Source: Streptomyces luteolifulvus
GTDB taxonomy: Bacteria > Actinomycetota > Actinomycetes > Streptomycetales > Streptomycetaceae
Assembly (NCBI RefSeq): GCF_008806595.1
Contig: NZ_VZRB01000010.1
Span: 124,001 to 188,000 of the forward strand
DNA: 64,000 bases
Direction: 5' to 3'
Positions 61,491 through 64,000 of the stretch are shown here, piece after piece (within the stretch, counting starts at the first letter, position 1; each line of letters opens with the position of its first letter). The translations under genes and the position numbers were made by a program. Under the pieces are notes generated by a model, which saw only the letters and a list, made by a program, of their open reading frames with translations, ran no database searches and had not been told where the DNA came from.

Positions 61491-62294
61491 TCAGTTGTTC
61501 GTCCCCAGCAGTCCCCGCAGCTCCTTCGGCAGCAGGTCGTTGCAGGCCTGCTTCGACTCGTTGGTGAGGGCGTCGCTCGTGCAGGTGTAGTAGTCGCTGT
61601 AGACCATCTTCGCGGCGAAGCCCGCCGCCACCAGCATGATCGCCAGGGACGCGGTGACCAGGCCGCTCACCGCGGCCGTGGTCTGCGGGCGGGCGTTCGG
61701 GTCGGGCGCCGGGACGTTCGGGTCGGGACTGCGGGGCTTGGTGCGCAGGGAGCTGATGCCCCAGTACATGGCCAGGGCGCCGAGCAGCAGCGCCACGTAC
61801 GGCCAGCTGAAGAGGGCGAAGAAGAAGGCCCACATGCCACTGAGGAGGGCATAGCGCGCACGGCGCTGGGAGGGGTCCGTGGGGTCCCAGCGCAGGCCGG
61901 GGCCGGGGCCGCCGCCACTGGGTCCCTCGGGGCCGGGGCCCGGACCGCCCGGGCGCTCGCCGAAACCGCCGGAGGAGCGGCCGGGCTGCTGGTCGCTCCA
62001 TTTGCTGCCCCACGGGGAGTGGCCGTCCTGGGGGCCCTGCTGCCCCTGCGAGCCGCCGTCGGAGCCCTCGCCGCCGACCGGGTGCCGGGGCTGCCACGGG
62101 CGGTCCGGAGTGCCCTCGGGGGGCGGCGCGAACGGGTTGTCGTCCTCGGCCGGGCCCTGCTCGTCGCCGTTCTTCTTGCCGGAGGGCGCGTCCGGCGGTG
62201 AGGCGGGGCGCTCGCGCAGGAGCATGCCGCCGCGCTGCCCTCCCGGCACCGACTGCGGGGGGAGCGTGAGAAGTCGCAGGCTGCGGTCCGGCAT
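61491..62294 (-). CDS. DUF4190-type two-TM protein with long Pro/Gly-rich N-terminus
   Basis: A protein of about 267 residues. The N-terminal 140 residues are Gly/Pro/Gln-rich and probably cytoplasmic. They are followed by RRARYALLSGMWAFFFALFSWPYVALLLGALAMYWGISSL and AAVSGLVTASLAIMLVAAGF, two TM segments in the DUF4190 pattern, and a short outer tail with two Cys (YYTCTSDAL, KQACNDLL). The ATG at 62294 is chosen; ATG 62225, after GGGAGGG, is an alternative. Converges on the DUF6350 gene. Function unknown. Confidence 0.72.
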   Translation of the reverse strand: MPDRSLRLLTLPPQSVPGGQRGGMLLRERPASPPDAPSGKKNGDEQGPAEDDNPFAPPPEGTPDRPWQPRHPVGGEGSDGGSQGQQGPQDGHSPWGSKWSDQQPGRSSGGFGERPGGPGPGPEGPSGGGPGPGLRWDPTDPSQRRARYALLSGMWAFFFALFSWPYVALLLGALAMYWGISSLRTKPRSPDPNVPAPDPNARPQTTAAVSGLVTASLAIMLVAAGFAAKMVYSDYYTCTSDALTNESKQACNDLLPKELRGLLGTNN

Positions 62295-62602
62295 CAAGTG
62301 AGCGTCTTCCCCTTGGTGAGTACGACTGTCTGGTGGTGCGTACGAATGTCCTGGCGTGAGCCGTCGTGTGTCTGGCGTGAGCCGTCGTGAGCTCTCACTT
62401 CGTGAACGCAGCGCACGGCGACCGCGTTCCCGGGCCCTCTCCCCCCAGACGCTACCTTCCGGCCACGCCCCCGTCCCGTGGGGGCCGCCCCACGGTGCCG
62501 GTATCGTTGCTGGCGGCCGGCTGCTTCGTAGACTTCCCCGTATCCGGGGGCGCGAAGCATTCGTACGACCGTACAAACGCTTCCCCGAGAAAGGGCCCCG
62601 CC
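62295..62602. other. 308-bp divergent intergenic region before purN
   Basis: It contains the predicted purN promoter (62507-62534) and short imperfect repeats of GAGCCGTCGTG near 62350-62390. No supported ORF. Confidence 0.4.
62507..62534 (+). promoter_or_regulatory. Predicted purNH promoter
   Basis: TTGCTG (62507-62512), a 16-bp spacer and TAGACT (62529-62534). TAGACT fits the Streptomyces vegetative -10 (TAGRRT-like). Expected start is about 62541, giving a 5' leader of about 60 nt. Confidence 0.5.
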
Positions 62603-63232
62603 GTGGCCGCCAAGCCCGTGGCCAAGCGCCTTGTGGTGCTGGTCTCCGGATCCGGTACGAACCTTCAGGCTCTCCTGGACGCCATCGCGACCGCCGGTAC
62701 CGAGGCCTACGGAGCCGAGATCGTGGCCGTCGGGGCCGACCGCGACGGCATCGAGGGGCTCGCCCGCGCCGAGCGCGCCGGGCTGCCCACCTTCGTGTGC
62801 AGGGTGAAGGACCACCCGACCCGTCAGGAGTGGGACGCGGCCCTGACCGAGGCGACCGCCGCGTACGAGCCCGACCTGGTCGTCTCCGCCGGGTTCATGA
62901 AGATCGTGGGCAAGGAGTTCCTGGCCCGCTACGGCGGGCGGTTCGTGAACACGCACCCCGCCCTGCTGCCCAGTTTCCCGGGAGCCCACGGTGTGCGGGA
63001 CGCGCTGGCGTACGGCGCCAAGGTCACCGGCTGCACCGTCCACTTCGTCGACGACGGCGTCGACACCGGACCGATCATCGCCCAGGGCGTGGTGGAGGTC
63101 CGGGACGAGGACGACGAGAGCGCTCTGCACGAGCGCATCAAGGAAGTCGAGCGAAGGCTGCTCGTCGATGTCGTGGGGCGGATCGCCCGCAACGGCTATC
63201 GCATTGAGGGACGAAAGGTAGTTATCCAGTGA
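62603..63232 (+). CDS. purN: Phosphoribosylglycinamide formyltransferase PurN
   Basis: A 209-residue enzyme that transfers a formyl group from 10-formyl-THF to GAR, the third step of purine synthesis. VVLVSGSGTNLQALLDAI binds the phosphate, MKIVGKEFL precedes the catalytic region, NTHPALLPSFPGAHGVRDAL contains the catalytic Asn-His, and HFVDDGVDTGPII contains the conserved Asp. The GTG at 62603 has AAAGGG 7 bp upstream. Its TGA overlaps the purH GTG by 4 bp (GTGA), so the two are translationally coupled. Confidence 0.96.
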   Translation: MAAKPVAKRLVVLVSGSGTNLQALLDAIATAGTEAYGAEIVAVGADRDGIEGLARAERAGLPTFVCRVKDHPTRQEWDAALTEATAAYEPDLVVSAGFMKIVGKEFLARYGGRFVNTHPALLPSFPGAHGVRDALAYGAKVTGCTVHFVDDGVDTGPIIAQGVVEVRDEDDESALHERIKEVERRLLVDVVGRIARNGYRIEGRKVVIQ

Positions 63233-64000
63233 CCGCCACCGCCGAGAGCAACAAGCGGCCGATTCGCCGGGCGCTCGTCAGCGTCTACGACAAGACCGGG
63301 CTCGAGGAGCTCGCCCGCGGGCTCCACGAGGCGGGCGTGGAACTCGTCTCCACCGGCTCCACCGCCGGCCGTATCGCCGCCGCCGGCGTCCCCGTCACCA
63401 AGGTCGAGGAGCTCACCGGCTTCCCCGAGTGCCTGGACGGCCGCGTCAAGACCCTGCACCCCAAGGTCCACGCCGGCATCCTCGCCGACCTGCGCCTGGA
63501 GGACCACCGGCAGCAGCTGCAGGAGCTGGGCGTCGAGCCGTTCGACCTCGTCGTCGTCAACCTCTACCCGTTCCGCGAGACCGTCGCCTCGGGCGCCTCG
63601 CCCGACGAGTGCGTCGAGCAGATCGACATCGGCGGCCCCTCGATGGTGCGCGCCGCAGCCAAGAATCACCCGTCCGTGGCGGTCGTCACCAGCCCGGCCC
63701 GTTACGCCGATGTCCTCGCGGCCGTCCGCGACGGCGGCTTCGACCTCGCCACCCGCAAGCGGCTCGCCGCGGAGGCCTTCCAGCACACGGCCGCGTACGA
63801 CGTGGCGGTGGCGAGCTGGTTCGCCTCGTCCTACGCCCCCGTCGACGCGTCCCGGTTCCCCGACTTCCTCGGCGCGACCTGGGAGCGCGAGAGCACCCTG
63901 CGCTACGGCGAGAACCCGCACCAGCCGGCCGCGCTGTACGTCGACGGCGCGGGCGAGGGCCTGGCCCAGGCCGAGCAGCTGCACGGCAAGGAGATGTCGT
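63229..64000 (+). CDS. purH: Bifunctional AICAR formyltransferase/IMP cyclohydrolase PurH (3' end outside window)
   Basis: The first 257 residues of about 520. The frame is open to the window edge. The N-terminal IMP cyclohydrolase/MGS-like domain shows RRALVSVYDKTGLEELARGL, LVSTGSTAGRIAAAGVPVTKVEELTGFPECLDGRVKTLHP, and VVVNLYPF with IDIGGPSMVRAAAKNH. The start of the formyltransferase domain (LRYGENPHQPAALY) follows. The GTG at 63229 overlaps the purN stop (GTGA). It completes the last two steps to IMP, which guaB and guaA then use. Confidence 0.95.
   Translation, partial: MTATAESNKRPIRRALVSVYDKTGLEELARGLHEAGVELVSTGSTAGRIAAAGVPVTKVEELTGFPECLDGRVKTLHPKVHAGILADLRLEDHRQQLQELGVEPFDLVVVNLYPFRETVASGASPDECVEQIDIGGPSMVRAAAKNHPSVAVVTSPARYADVLAAVRDGGFDLATRKRLAAEAFQHTAAYDVAVASWFASSYAPVDASRFPDFLGATWERESTLRYGENPHQPAALYVDGAGEGLAQAEQLHGKEMS

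Noticed and set aside
1..64000. tRNA, rRNA, insertion sequences, integrases, att sites
   Set aside because: I looked for T-loop motifs (GGTTCGAATC-like), transposase motifs and terminal repeats and found none that hold up.

Overview
The window is high-GC core chromosome from a Streptomyces-like actinomycete. The evidence is GC-saturated third codon positions, frequent GTG and TTG starts, U-poor terminators, Streptomyces-type eukaryotic-like Ser/Thr kinases, and a housekeeping gene order (guaB3, glpD, kinase cluster, guaA, pcrA, B12 mutase subunit, sucCD, purNH). From memory this order resembles the SCO4770-SCO4814 region of S. coelicolor; I could not align it. I see no insertion sequence, integrase, CRISPR array, tRNA or rRNA, and no obviously foreign island.

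Layout. 1-6 kb: 3' end of guaB3, a small membrane protein, a nucleotide-sugar dehydrogenase homologue lacking its catalytic residues, glpD, and a secreted serine hydrolase. 6-17.4 kb: five consecutive same-strand membrane Ser/Thr kinase genes that share a kinase-TM-extracytoplasmic domain plan. The second is a pseudokinase with a repeat-filled insertion of about 530 residues. 18-21.5 kb: a succinic-semialdehyde-type aldehyde dehydrogenase and a GMC oxidase. 21.5-22.9 kb: a structured intergenic region, then a chorismate mutase whose leader looks like a transcription attenuator with a Phe/Tyr leader peptide. 22.9-29 kb: guaA, a PNPOx-like protein, a class II aldolase, a DUF4429/SHOCT protein and two membrane proteins. 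29-33 kb: a PspC-domain stress module consisting of a LiaF-like protein divergent from a PspC-sensor kinase and a NarL-type regulator. 33-42 kb: cell-wall functions, with two NlpC/P60 proteins (one behind a c-di-AMP ydaO riboswitch), a TDT transporter, PcrA helicase and an M23 peptidase. 42-44 kb: a lipase-like hydrolase and a stand-alone B12-binding subunit. 44.2-52.4 kb: a conserved but poorly understood cassette in two divergent arms, SWIM/DUF5691 and MoxR ATPase/micro-ORF/DUF5682/VWA. 52.5-56 kb: two exported low-complexity proteins, one built of about 30 eleven-residue repeats. 56.3-64 kb: sucCD, an XRE-HTH/sigma-like membrane protein, a PerM-like DUF6350 protein, a DUF4190 protein, purN and the start of purH.

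The best candidates for undescribed biology are the chorismate-mutase leader, the MoxR-VWA-DUF5682 cassette with its doubly coupled 42-codon ORF, the repeat-loaded pseudokinase, the hendecad-repeat exported protein, and the hairpin array at 21.5-21.75 kb. All functional calls come from reading motifs by eye; no database search was possible.
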